The notes under the pieces: model-generated
Told to the model about the DNA's origin: nothing
Seen by the model: only the letters and a program-made list of their open reading frames with translations
Database searches by the model: none
Shown here: positions 14,929 through 23,097 of the stretch, piece by piece
Layout: each line of letters opens with the position of its first letter
Position numbering within the stretch: the first letter of the stretch is position 1
Translations under genes and position numbers: made by a program
NCBI GenBank assembly: GCA_937928015.1
Contig: CALFXA010000182.1
Location: 1 to 39,647, forward strand
DNA length: 39,647 nt
From: an uncultured Anaerolineales bacterium
Lineage (GTDB): Bacteria > Chloroflexota > Anaerolineae > Anaerolineales > Villigracilaceae
Direction of reading: 5' to 3'

Positions 14929-16668
14929 TTAATCCATACTTGTCACAGCCACCACACGCCCCTGCACATGGGCATCTCGCGTGATCAGGATGGGATTATG
15001 GTAACTGACGCCCGTCTTGGGATCCTGTTTGTAGGTCGATTCCGAGAACAATCCAAAGGTGACTGGCCTGTCTGTTGAGGAGGGATCCGTCCGTTCGAGG
15101 CGCTTGACCACCAGTTGCGGTACCTGCGTCTCGTCAGGTAGGACGGCCACCACGATCTGCCCCACGCAATCCTCCAGGTCACACGCCACCCGGAACAGCA
15201 CCATATCGCCTGGTTGCATAGGGATGGGTTCGGCCTTGTCCATGCTGTGGCCGTGGACTTTGAGCCAGCCATATTCCTGTCCGTCGTTGGGCGGCAGACA
15301 AATGCGGTCGTTGTGGACGAACGTCACATGATAGGCCTTCCCCTCGAAGGTGAAACTATGCGACTCATCCACGGCGTCCACCCAGACCAATTCGGATGGA
15401 TTGGGCAGCACGGGTTCCCCGTTGGGACCCGCCGCCACATGCCCATAATAGGGTGTGCTGGGGATGATGACCCTCGGCGGCGAGGCGGGCGGCACAGAAG
15501 TCTTTCTTGTTGAGCGTGTCCTATGGAACGCGGGTCCCCATGCGGAGCGCGGGATGGTGGAAGGCCTGCGTTTCCTCCAGGTCATAAGCAGGTGGTTGGC
15601 CAGATTGTGGACCGGGGCCCGCTCGGGTTGCGTAGATGGCCCATGCGGAAGCCGCACCGTGATCCGCTCAATCAGGTTCTCGATCTCCTGGTTCTTTTCG
15701 GCGTCACCATTGGCGGCATTCTTTTCCAACAATTCTTCGAGCAGGGAACGGGCCTTCTCCAGGTGGATGTGGCAGGAGATCTCGTCGCCGCGGCTCAAAT
15801 GCAGCAGGCCGCGCATCCAATGCGCAACGGCCTGGTTGCGCAGGTCATTTCCGCTCTCGAAACCGCGCACGGCGCTCCAGTTATGTTGCAAGGCCAACGC
15901 CTGCTGCTCCTCGCGGATGTGCGCCAGCAAGGCACGACAGTGAGCCAGAAACGCGTCGAGGAAGGGCTCGGGCGGCCGCTTCTCCCGCTTCAATTCGTTG
16001 AGCATGGAACTCAGGTCCGAGGCTGTGGCATGAATCTGTTCCTCGTCGTTCAGTTTCAACTGGCATACCGCGCGTCGCAAGTCTTCCACCAGCTTTGCGG
16101 AATGGGGTGGCCTGAAAAATTGGAATACATCTATGAGGTCCCCGGCGGGCACACGCCCCCCGCGCACGGTCAGCACGCCTAGCATGGCGCTGCTGCTCCC
16201 GCGAATGGCCTCCAGATGATCCTGGTACTGCCCGTCATACATCCCCTGGCGCCTGTCTTCCTTTCCAAGATCGGCGAGTATCTCGACCGATTCTTCGATC
16301 TGCTCCTCCGCGCTGGACGGGTCCCCCTGCTTGTAGTACAGCATCCCTCGAAACCAGCGACTGAAGGCATATTGCAGGTCCTTGCCCTGATTATTGAAAT
16401 GGTGCGCCGAAAGCTCGGCGGTCAGCAGGGCGTTCTCGAGATCGGCGGAATAATAATGCGTCAGGGCCAGGAGGATGTAATAGTAGGGAGTCTTCTTGGA
16501 ATGGCGGTCAGTATCCAGTTGAGCTTGCAGGTCGCGGATCAGGCTGTGACTGGTGGCACGGTCCAGGTGTGTGTTCAACATGCGCTCGAACAACGCCCGC
16601 ACCTCCCGTTCCTGGACCTCGGAGGAGGCCAGCCGATTAAGGGGTTGAGCCAGTTCTGGTAGTGTCAT
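14929..16668 (-). CDS. TPR-like helical protein with C-terminal LexA/S24-type self-cleaving domain
   Basis: The protein has 579 residues. Residues 1-315 are helical and TPR-like (YYYILLALTHYYSADLENAL; FSRWFRGMLYYKQGDPSSAEE; HWMRGLLHLSRGDEISCHIH). A basic Pro/Ser/Arg linker covers about 340-400. Residues 405-575 resemble peptidase S24: the cleavage-site tetrad VAAG (A413-G414, the same residues as in LexA), VHGHSMDKAEPIPMQPGDMVLF with nucleophile S475, and LVVKRL with general base K522. LexA and UmuD use Ala-Gly, Ser and Lys in this order. No DNA-binding domain is present, so it is not a LexA repressor. It is the last gene of an SPFH-SPFH operon, overlapping the second SPFH gene by 32 bp. A membrane-tethered stress switch is possible (inference). 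Confidence 0.8.
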   Translation of the reverse strand: MTLPELAQPLNRLASSEVQEREVRALFERMLNTHLDRATSHSLIRDLQAQLDTDRHSKKTPYYYILLALTHYYSADLENALLTAELSAHHFNNQGKDLQYAFSRWFRGMLYYKQGDPSSAEEQIEESVEILADLGKEDRRQGMYDGQYQDHLEAIRGSSSAMLGVLTVRGGRVPAGDLIDVFQFFRPPHSAKLVEDLRRAVCQLKLNDEEQIHATASDLSSMLNELKREKRPPEPFLDAFLAHCRALLAHIREEQQALALQHNWSAVRGFESGNDLRNQAVAHWMRGLLHLSRGDEISCHIHLEKARSLLEELLEKNAANGDAEKNQEIENLIERITVRLPHGPSTQPERAPVHNLANHLLMTWRKRRPSTIPRSAWGPAFHRTRSTRKTSVPPASPPRVIIPSTPYYGHVAAGPNGEPVLPNPSELVWVDAVDESHSFTFEGKAYHVTFVHNDRICLPPNDGQEYGWLKVHGHSMDKAEPIPMQPGDMVLFRVACDLEDCVGQIVVAVLPDETQVPQLVVKRLERTDPSSTDRPVTFGLFSESTYKQDPKTGVSYHNPILITRDAHVQGRVVAVTSMD

Positions 16669-18055
16669 CGGGTTTATCCAGGGTCTTCGGATTTCTGTCG
16701 AGGAAGGTCTGCAATTGTTCGAGCGTGTCGAGGGTTTCCTTGGCCAGGTAGGCGCGGATTAGGGGGTCCTTGAGGCTTTCGTCCAGGATGCTGGAGAGCG
16801 AGAGCAGCACCGGCTCGGTGAACTTGCCGTCCCGGTTGTTGTGTTCCAGACCCTCGGCGATGGCCAGGATCAACTCGTATTGCGCCTCGGCACGCGCCTC
16901 CTCACGGGCGCGGATGTCGAAGGCCTTGGCCTTGCCATCGATGATGGTGGAGATACCCTGCCGTTCGGCCTTCCACAACTCCTTCTGACGCTCCTCCACC
17001 GTCTTGGGAATGTCGATCTTGAGAATCTGGAAGTCGGTGATATACACTCCGAAGCCGTTGGTGATGTGGTTGAGCTTCTCGTAGATCTCGCGGACCGTCT
17101 GGGGCGAGAGGATCTGTCCGCTATGGCGGCTGGCGATGAACAGGTCGTCGAGCACGCGGCTGCCGATGTAGCCAGGCACCACGCCTGTTACCTGACCCCA
17201 GGCCGCATCCACCCAGTCGAATTCTTCGGGGTGACCCTCCTCACGCTTGGGCCAGCGGACGGCGTAACGCTCGATGGCTTTTTTTACCGCTAGCGGGTCG
17301 AATGGATACACCAAGTTGGCCTCGGAGTCCTTCACGGATGGATTGCCGATGCGGCACTCCATCCGCGCCTCAAGTTCGATCTTGATCCCGTCTTTGGTCC
17401 AGGCCCCGAACTTCCCCATCCTGACCTTGGGCCGCAGGTCCACCACATATTTGATGGTCTCGTACCATTCGAGCACGGGGACCCTGTCTCCGGGGCCGAC
17501 CACACGCGAGAAACGATTGCCACGCTCCAGGTACAGGGCAAAGCCATCGAAAATAATCAATTGAGCAGGGCCGCCCATGTGACGCGTCACCCAGGCGGGC
17601 CATTCATCCTCCTGGGTGATCTTTCCGTCGCGGACGAGGATGTAATCGAAGGGCGCGAACATGCTCAACGGCGGGGGCAGTTTTCCCTTGCCGTACAGCC
17701 GATGGTTGATGATCTTCGATGCAGATTCCGCGATGTGCCCGGGCGCATGGTAGAAGTCCTCGAAGAAATGGATGGCCGCAATCATGGCAGGCTGATAGGA
17801 CACCACGAGGAAAACTACCAGGACGAGGATGAACAGGATCAGCCCGAATGCCAGTTTGAATTCCCACGGATAGACGGATGTGGCAATCAGGATCAACAGG
17901 TTCCAACGCACCAGGAGGAAACCCAGCACACTCAGGAAGCTGAACATCAGCGTCACGCCCAGCAGGGAGGAGTGGCGGCTCGAGTCGAGGAACGCCTCAT
18001 CCTTGGTGTAGGCGGTCTGCCATTCAGCGGGGTTGGTGGTCGGCTGGATGGGCAT
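16637..18055 (-). CDS. SPFH/band-7 domain membrane protein (second of two)
   Basis: The protein has 472 residues. Two or three membrane segments lie at about 32-48, 51-62 and 68-88. A cytosolic or periplasmic SPFH domain spans about 150-350 (GDRVPVLEWYETIKYVVDLRPK; TKDGIKIELEARMECRIG; VYITDFQILKIDIPKTVEE). An Ala/Glu/Arg-rich coiled coil follows (about 355-400: KAKAFDIRAREEARAEAQYE), then a helical tail. This is the stomatin/flotillin-like plan, in which proteins oligomerise into membrane rings or microdomain scaffolds. The start lies one base after the stop of the first SPFH gene. Its 3' end overlaps the TPR-S24 gene. Paralogy with the upstream SPFH protein suggests a hetero-oligomer. Confidence 0.82.
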   Translation of the reverse strand: MPIQPTTNPAEWQTAYTKDEAFLDSSRHSSLLGVTLMFSFLSVLGFLLVRWNLLILIATSVYPWEFKLAFGLILFILVLVVFLVVSYQPAMIAAIHFFEDFYHAPGHIAESASKIINHRLYGKGKLPPPLSMFAPFDYILVRDGKITQEDEWPAWVTRHMGGPAQLIIFDGFALYLERGNRFSRVVGPGDRVPVLEWYETIKYVVDLRPKVRMGKFGAWTKDGIKIELEARMECRIGNPSVKDSEANLVYPFDPLAVKKAIERYAVRWPKREEGHPEEFDWVDAAWGQVTGVVPGYIGSRVLDDLFIASRHSGQILSPQTVREIYEKLNHITNGFGVYITDFQILKIDIPKTVEERQKELWKAERQGISTIIDGKAKAFDIRAREEARAEAQYELILAIAEGLEHNNRDGKFTEPVLLSLSSILDESLKDPLIRAYLAKETLDTLEQLQTFLDRNPKTLDKPDDTTRTGSTP

Positions 18056-18056
18056 G

Positions 18057-19697
18057 CTACTCCTCCGAGTCCGGGAAGAACTGGGATTGCCATTCCTTGA
18101 AGGTGTTGTCCAGGTCGGTGATGGTCTTCCCCTCGGGCTGTTTGTGCAGGTGATCCTGCAAGGTGCTCAGGAATCGGGTGGCAATCACGTAGCGCGGCAA
18201 CTGCGGATGCATCTCCTGGGTTTTGTGCAGGCCGTCGGCGATGGATTTCAACAGGCGCGCCTCGGCGAAAGCCCGCGCCTCCAGTTGAGTGCGCTCGGCC
18301 TCGGCTTCGGCCTCCGAGAGGATCTCCTGTCGCTTGCGCTCCCATTCCGAGCCCCAGGTGACCAACTGCTGCTGCGAGATCCCGTCCACCTTGGTTTCCT
18401 CGCCACGGTCATCGAAGTGGAAGTTGACCACCCGCCCGGCCACCAGCAGGATGCCCGCCGCCCGCAGGGTCAGCGCGGCCCCTTCGCGAATCTCCTGCGC
18501 CACGATGTCCATGGCGTTGGCGAAGCGAGTATCCTCGGCAGGACGCCAGAGCTCGTCCAGGTCCTTTTGTGAGATGACCTTGCGAGCCCGGTCCTCGATC
18601 ACGTTGACCGCCCACTGGTCCCAGTAAATGATGGTGTTCTCATTCCCTGACTTGGTCCCGGTCACACACATGGCGGCCTGCACCCGCTGCGGCGAGTAGG
18701 GGAAGCTGCCTGCTGTATGCGAGGGACGGTCCGCGCCGCGCAGAATGGGATTCATCCGCCGCAGCGTGTTGTACAGGTCGTGGTCCCAAGGCTCGGGGTC
18801 GATACGGAAAGCGGTGAAGACGATTGCCTTGAAGGGGATGCCGTCCTTGCTGATGACGTCGATCTCATGCGAACGTAATTGCAGGCGCAGGTCGAAAATC
18901 TGATCGGGACGTTCCATCTTGCCCGTGAACACCAGACCGGGTCCGGCCACCCGCGAGAACTTCAGCCCGGAACTCAGGGCCGTCACCTGGTGAGCGGGAG
19001 TCCACACCAGGCCCGGGCGCCACTGTAGCTTTTCGATGATAGGCACAGGGAAGTCCGAGAAGTCCCAGGTGAAGTCGCCGGGAATGCGTGTCTCGGGTGT
19101 CTGCCAGGCGTGTTCGCCCGCAACGATCATCGGCGACTGGATGCCCCAGGCATACGAAGCCAGCGCTTTGAAACGCATCCGCTTCTCGAAGCGGTCCTCG
19201 GGATTTGCAGCAGGCAGCAGGATGACCGCCACGCTGTACAGAGTCACATAATAGGAGAGCAGGATGGGCGCTGAAAGGAAGAGCAACCCAGGCCAATTGT
19301 CGAGCCAGTATCCCCCAAGAACCACGGCGATATGGAAGAGTGACGAGTACAGCCAGCGGCGTCCGCCGTGATCGCGCCCCAGGAGAAAGGTGAGAAATAG
19401 TAACAAACCACCCGCCAGGAGCCAACGGTAGAATGTTGGGTCTTTTATCAAGTTGATTTTGGCAAATTGATGGAGGAGTTCGGGGGCGGCCCATAGCGCC
19501 GCAACAATCAGGACTCCAACCCCCAGGATGATGGTCTGTTGCAAGGTGTCGATCAAGTCGGGACGGTTGTGTTTCTTTCTGGCTGTCTGGATTTTTTTGG
19601 CTGTATCACGTATCACGAACACAAGGAGATACCCCAGGATGGCCGCAAGGCCCCCGAACAGGAACAACAAGTCGAGGACGTAATTTACATTGTCCAT
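18057..19697 (-). CDS. SPFH/band-7 domain membrane protein (first of two)
   Basis: The protein has 546 residues. At least four membrane segments lie in the first 180 residues (7-27, 52-70, 88-104 and 115-176, the last holding two or three). An SPFH domain follows (RVAGPGLVFTGKMERPDQIFDLRLQ; SKDGIPFKAIVFTAFRID), then AGILLVAGRVVNFHFDD and an Ala/Glu-rich coiled coil (WERKRQEILSEAEAEAERTQ). It opens a three-gene operon and its stop almost touches the next start. It shares the SPFH plan with its neighbour but has more membrane helices. The operon starts 111 bp from the divergent PHP gene. No substrate or partner can be read directly. A scaffold for the TPR-S24 protein is inferred. Confidence 0.8.
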   Translation of the reverse strand: MDNVNYVLDLLFLFGGLAAILGYLLVFVIRDTAKKIQTARKKHNRPDLIDTLQQTIILGVGVLIVAALWAAPELLHQFAKINLIKDPTFYRWLLAGGLLLFLTFLLGRDHGGRRWLYSSLFHIAVVLGGYWLDNWPGLLFLSAPILLSYYVTLYSVAVILLPAANPEDRFEKRMRFKALASYAWGIQSPMIVAGEHAWQTPETRIPGDFTWDFSDFPVPIIEKLQWRPGLVWTPAHQVTALSSGLKFSRVAGPGLVFTGKMERPDQIFDLRLQLRSHEIDVISKDGIPFKAIVFTAFRIDPEPWDHDLYNTLRRMNPILRGADRPSHTAGSFPYSPQRVQAAMCVTGTKSGNENTIIYWDQWAVNVIEDRARKVISQKDLDELWRPAEDTRFANAMDIVAQEIREGAALTLRAAGILLVAGRVVNFHFDDRGEETKVDGISQQQLVTWGSEWERKRQEILSEAEAEAERTQLEARAFAEARLLKSIADGLHKTQEMHPQLPRYVIATRFLSTLQDHLHKQPEGKTITDLDNTFKEWQSQFFPDSEE

Positions 19698-19807
19698 GTA
19701 CTGGCGGTTTCCATAACGACCCTGAAAAAGATGCTACCCGGCCCGAATGTGACAAAATCAGTATATACTGGCGAAAACAGCCTTGTCAAGCATTTCTCCG
19801 GAGACAA

Positions 19808-20476
19808 ATGCCTATATCTGTCGAATTTCACTGCCATACGATTGCCTCGAAGGATTCGCTGACCCGCCCCACTGACCTGGTGGCAGCGGTGCGCCGTAAG
19901 GGGCTGAACCGCGTGATCGTGACTGACCACAACACCATCGCGGGTGCACGGGCGGCCCAGGCCTTGGATCCTGAGCTGGTCATCGTGGGGGAGGAGATTC
20001 TCACCACCCAGGGCGAGATCCTGGCCGCCTTCGTGACCGACAAGGTGCCTCCCTTCCTGTCGCCGCAGGAGACCATCCGCCGCCTGCGGGAACAGGGAGC
20101 CTTCATCAGCGTTTCGCATCCGTACGACCTGCAGCGTCACGGCTGGACGGAACCCCAACTGCTGGAGATTCTGCCGCTGGTGGACGCCATTGAGGTGTAC
20201 AACTCACGCTGCATGAATCCTGTTCACAACCGCAAGGCGCGGGAGTTTGCCGAGGCACACGACGTTGCAGGTACCGTCGGCTCGGACGCGCACGCCGCCT
20301 TCGAGTTGGGACGCTCCGTCCTCGTTCTGGAACCGTTCGAGGGTCCAGATGGGCTGCGGGGGGTCATCCGCCAGGGTATCCCGCAGACGCGCTGGTCGCC
20401 GCCCTGGGTGCATCTCACCTCCCGCTATGCCACCCTCCGCAAGAAGCTCAAATTCGGACTTGACATCACTTTTTAG
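19808..20476 (+). CDS. PHP-domain metal-dependent phosphoesterase
   Basis: The protein has 222 residues, within the range of small PHP-superfamily proteins. Metal ligands appear in the expected order: FHCH (H8, H10), TDHN (D40, H41), GEE (E62/E63), SHP (H104), EVYNSR and GSDAH (D160, H162). It should hydrolyse phosphoesters of a nucleotide or sugar with two or three metal ions in the cytosol. There is no polymerase or histidinol context, so the substrate is open. GGAG lies 5 nt before ATG. It is divergent from the SPFH operon and has GC-rich codon use. Confidence 0.85.
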   Translation: MPISVEFHCHTIASKDSLTRPTDLVAAVRRKGLNRVIVTDHNTIAGARAAQALDPELVIVGEEILTTQGEILAAFVTDKVPPFLSPQETIRRLREQGAFISVSHPYDLQRHGWTEPQLLEILPLVDAIEVYNSRCMNPVHNRKAREFAEAHDVAGTVGSDAHAAFELGRSVLVLEPFEGPDGLRGVIRQGIPQTRWSPPWVHLTSRYATLRKKLKFGLDITF

Positions 20477-20499
20477 GCATGATAACCTTGCCTCCGTCG

Positions 20500-20546
20500 T
20501 GCCCGAGCACCTGTGAACGTGCGAGTGCCCGGGCAAAATTTATTTT
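20500..20546 (+). terminator. Hairpin between the PHP and cold-shock genes (terminator or leader structure)
   Basis: TGCCCGAGCAC (20500-20510) pairs with GTGCCCGGGCA (20525-20535) with one mismatch, followed by aaatttatttt. It could end the PHP transcript or form part of the cold-shock gene leader, since csp leaders are often structured. The T-run is interrupted. Confidence 0.45.
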
Positions 20547-20565
20547 CCAGCAGGAGAAAAGTAAG

Positions 20566-20778
20566 ATGTCAGAACGTTTTGTTGGAACCGTCAAGTGGTT
20601 CAATGCGACCAAGGGCTACGGCTTCATTGGGCGCGAGGGCGGCGAGGATGTTTTCGTCCACTACACCGCGATCCAGACCGATGGCTACCGCAAGTTGGAA
20701 GCCGAGCAGAAGGTGGAGTTCTCCGTTGAGGATGGCCCCAAGGGTCTGCAGGCCGCCAACGTGGTCCCGCTCTCGTAA
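20566..20778 (+). CDS. Cold-shock protein (CspA family)
   Basis: The protein has 70 residues and is a single OB-fold cold-shock domain. It has [15 protein letters not shown] (RNP1 region, residues 9-23) and DVFVHYTAI (RNP2, 28-36), followed by the usual [17 protein letters not shown] ending. These proteins bind single-stranded RNA and melt secondary structure. The ATG at 20566 is chosen for AGGAG 9 nt upstream. The gene is monocistronic, with a hairpin in its leader and a clear terminator behind it. Confidence 0.95.
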   Translation: MSERFVGTVKWFNATKGYGFIGREGGEDVFVHYTAIQTDGYRKLEAEQKVEFSVEDGPKGLQAANVVPLS

Positions 20779-20800
20779 GACTGCAAGGTTTTGCGAACAG

Positions 20801-20834
20801 ACAGGGTTGTCGTGAGACAGCCCTGTTTTTATTT
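20801..20834 (+). terminator. Terminator of the cold-shock gene
   Basis: ACAGGG-TTGTC (20801-20811), loop GTGA, GACAG-CCCTGT (20816-20826), followed by a T-run to 20830. One internal T-G/T mismatch lies in an otherwise 11-bp stem. Confidence 0.85.
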
Positions 20835-20926
20835 TGTAAACTCTTGGCGGGGGAAATGGGTCTATAATTTTTGGTACGAACCGTAACTTTTATTCGTGGC
20901 GGGCGACTATTTCTTCGGAGGCGTAG

Positions 20927-21193
20927 GTGTCTTTCATTAATCCATTTAAAAGCGATATAAAACGACGCACGGTGCTGACCTCGGGCCAGGTGGTGCCCGA
21001 GCCGTCCCGCTGCGTGCAATGTGGGATTTGCTCCTACAACTGTCCCATCGGGATCGACGTGCGCGCCCATGCCTGGCGCAACCAACCCGTCAAGCACAGC
21101 GAGTGCCTGACCTGCGGTGAGTGCGTGGCGCGCTGTCCGCGCGGGGTGCTGCGCTTCGCCCAGACCGACCTGTTCGAGGGGAGGAGCGCGTGA
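20927..21193 (+). CDS. Two-cluster [4Fe-4S] ferredoxin-like protein
   Basis: The protein has 88 residues and a GTG start with GGAGG 6 nt upstream. Two cysteine motifs are present: C29, C32, C35, C39P and C60, C63, C66, C70P, each CxxCxxCxxxCP for a [4Fe-4S] cluster. The spacing of 31 residues and the HAW helix between clusters resemble HdrC or 8Fe-8S linker subunits. The stop overlaps the GTG start of the FAD oxidoreductase (GTGA). A TATAAT at 20863-20868 probably serves the operon, without a clear -35. It should pass single electrons to or from the flavoprotein. Confidence 0.85.
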   Translation: MSFINPFKSDIKRRTVLTSGQVVPEPSRCVQCGICSYNCPIGIDVRAHAWRNQPVKHSECLTCGECVARCPRGVLRFAQTDLFEGRSA

Positions 21194-22503
21194 GATACGT
21201 CATCATTGGCTCGGGCGTGGCGGGCATGTCGGCTGTGGAGGCCATCCGCTCGGTGGACGGAGCTGGCGAGATCGTGATGGTCAGCGAGGACCCGCACGGA
21301 TATTATTCCCGCCCCGGGCTGGCCTATTATCTGACGGGGGAACTGCCAGACAAGGCGCTCTACCTGCGTTCCCGCGAGGACGCCAAAAAACTGAAATTGA
21401 CCTTCCTCAACGCGCGCGCGACACGCATCTTGCGCGCGGAGCACGCCCTCGAACTGGACGGCGGCAAATCGCGCCTGACCTACGACAAACTGCTGATTGC
21501 CGTCGGCGCGCAGGCTGTGCCGTTGCAAGTGCCAGGCGTGAACCTGCATGGGGTGGTCAAATTGGATCACATGAACGATGCCCGATCCATCCTCAACCTG
21601 GCAAAGCGCGGACGGACGGCCGTGGTGGTTGGCGGGGGTATCACAGCCCTCGAACTGACCGAGGGCCTGCTGGCGTGCGGCATGAAGGTCATCTACCTGC
21701 TGCGCGGCGACCGCTATTGGGGCAACGTGCTCGATCCGCACGAATCGCAGATCGTGGAGAAGCGGCTAGTGGAGGAGGGTGTGACCCTGCGTCACCACGC
21801 CGACCTGGACGAAATCCTCGGCAAAGGCGGGAAGGTTGCAGGCGTCCGCCTGAAAGACGGGCAGACGATCCAGTGTAATTTGTTGGCCTACGCCATCGGC
21901 ATTCGCCCGCGCATGGAATTGGTCGCCGAGACAGGTCTCGATTTCGAGCGCGGTATTCTGGTGGATGAGCATTTGCAGACCAATGACCCCGACATCTTTG
22001 CAGCAGGCGACGTGGCCCAGGCCTTCGATCCACTCTCGGGGCGGGCGGTGTTGGATAGTCTCTGGAATCCCGCACGGGAGCAGGGTCATGCCGCAGGGTT
22101 GAACATGGCGGGACGCAGGACGGCCTACCTGAAGTCCGCGCCGTTCAACGTCACGCGGCTGGCCGGGTTGACCACCACCATCATCGGCGCGGTGGGGCAC
22201 GGCACAGACGAGGATGTGTTCGGCATCGCGCGCGGCGACAGCGAGACCTGGCGCGACCTGCCGCACGCCATCGTGGCGCAAAGTGGTTTCGACGTCAACC
22301 ACATGCGCCTGCTGGTGGGGGAGCAGACCCTGGTCGGTGCGGTGCTGATGGGCGACCAGACCCTGTCCTGGCCGCTGCAAAAGATGGTTGCAGGTGGCGC
22401 GGACATCTCTCCCATCCGCGACAGGCTCCTGGCTCCCGATGCGCCCATCGCGGACCTGATCGTCGAGTATTGGATGGAGTGGCGGAAACAAATCGCTTTG
22501 TGA
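21190..22503 (+). CDS. FAD-dependent pyridine nucleotide-disulphide-type oxidoreductase
   Basis: The protein has 437 residues from the GTG at 21190, which has GAGGGGAGGAG upstream. An earlier ATG would read through the ferredoxin gene. The N-terminal FAD-binding motif is YVIIGSGVAGM (3-13), the NAD(P)-binding motif is VVVGGGITALEL (145-156), and the FAD-closing motif is IFAAGDVA. This is the two-dinucleotide-binding-domain plan of NADH:acceptor reductases such as rubredoxin or nitrite reductase flavoproteins. No CxxxxC disulphide is seen. Its place between a ferredoxin and membrane/multiheme cytochromes suggests it connects NAD(P)H to the electron conduit. Confidence 0.85.
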   Translation: MRYVIIGSGVAGMSAVEAIRSVDGAGEIVMVSEDPHGYYSRPGLAYYLTGELPDKALYLRSREDAKKLKLTFLNARATRILRAEHALELDGGKSRLTYDKLLIAVGAQAVPLQVPGVNLHGVVKLDHMNDARSILNLAKRGRTAVVVGGGITALELTEGLLACGMKVIYLLRGDRYWGNVLDPHESQIVEKRLVEEGVTLRHHADLDEILGKGGKVAGVRLKDGQTIQCNLLAYAIGIRPRMELVAETGLDFERGILVDEHLQTNDPDIFAAGDVAQAFDPLSGRAVLDSLWNPAREQGHAAGLNMAGRRTAYLKSAPFNVTRLAGLTTTIIGAVGHGTDEDVFGIARGDSETWRDLPHAIVAQSGFDVNHMRLLVGEQTLVGAVLMGDQTLSWPLQKMVAGGADISPIRDRLLAPDAPIADLIVEYWMEWRKQIAL

Positions 22504-22533
22504 GTGAATAAAACAGTAAGTGGAGAATGCAGA

Positions 22534-23088
22534 ATGCTTCGAGGAAATCGCGAATTGTGGGCGGCGTTCCTGACGGGGGTGCTGGTCACGGGACTGTATG
22601 CGGCCGTGGTCTTCTTCACCCGTCAGATTCCCGCCGCGGGGGAGTTTTTCGGTCATGCGTTGGGAATCTTTGGCTTCGTCCTGATGTTGATGACCGAGAT
22701 ATTGTATAGCCTGCGCAAACGCAGCCGCAGCGCGCGCTGGGGCAGGATGTCGTCCTGGCTGCAATTTCACATCTACACCGGGTTGGTGGGACCCTTCATG
22801 GTGTTGCTGCACACCTCGTGGAAGTTCAACGGGCTGGCGGGCGCCACCACACTGCTGACGGTCGTCATCGTGGTCAGCGGCTTCATCGGACGCTACATCT
22901 ACACCCGCATCCCGCGCACGCTGGACGGGCTGGAGATCGAGGGTTCGCTTTCAGAGGCGGCCTTGCGTCAGGCGCGGCGGCTGATGGCGCTCTGGCACAC
23001 GATCCACATCCCGATTGGTATGGCCTTGTTCCTGTCGGCGTTCGTACACATCGGCGCGGCGTTATATTACGCCACGTTCCTGAGATAG
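22534..23088 (+). CDS. Membrane b-type cytochrome-like protein
   Basis: The protein has 184 residues from the ATG at 22534 (GTGGAG upstream). A GTG at 22504 is the alternative. Five membrane segments lie at about 9-29, 38-59, 75-94, 101-118 and 152-180. Histidines sit in or near the helices at H41, H79, H93, H155, H158 and H172, enough for one or two b hemes. The LLHTSWKFNG turn is like those of ferric-reductase or formate-dehydrogenase gamma type cytochromes. It would carry electrons through the membrane between the cytosolic flavoprotein and the exported multiheme cytochrome encoded 9 bp downstream. Confidence 0.75.
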   Translation: MLRGNRELWAAFLTGVLVTGLYAAVVFFTRQIPAAGEFFGHALGIFGFVLMLMTEILYSLRKRSRSARWGRMSSWLQFHIYTGLVGPFMVLLHTSWKFNGLAGATTLLTVVIVVSGFIGRYIYTRIPRTLDGLEIEGSLSEAALRQARRLMALWHTIHIPIGMALFLSAFVHIGAALYYATFLR

Positions 23089-23097
23089 GAGGCCGCC

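Noticed and set aside
14929..16668. LexA repressor of the SOS response
   Set aside because: The S24-like part is present, but no helix-turn-helix exists, and the length and TPR region differ.
21766..22812. 348-residue minus-strand frame over the FAD oxidoreductase
   Set aside because: It is an antisense shadow with His/Gln-rich composition and no motif.
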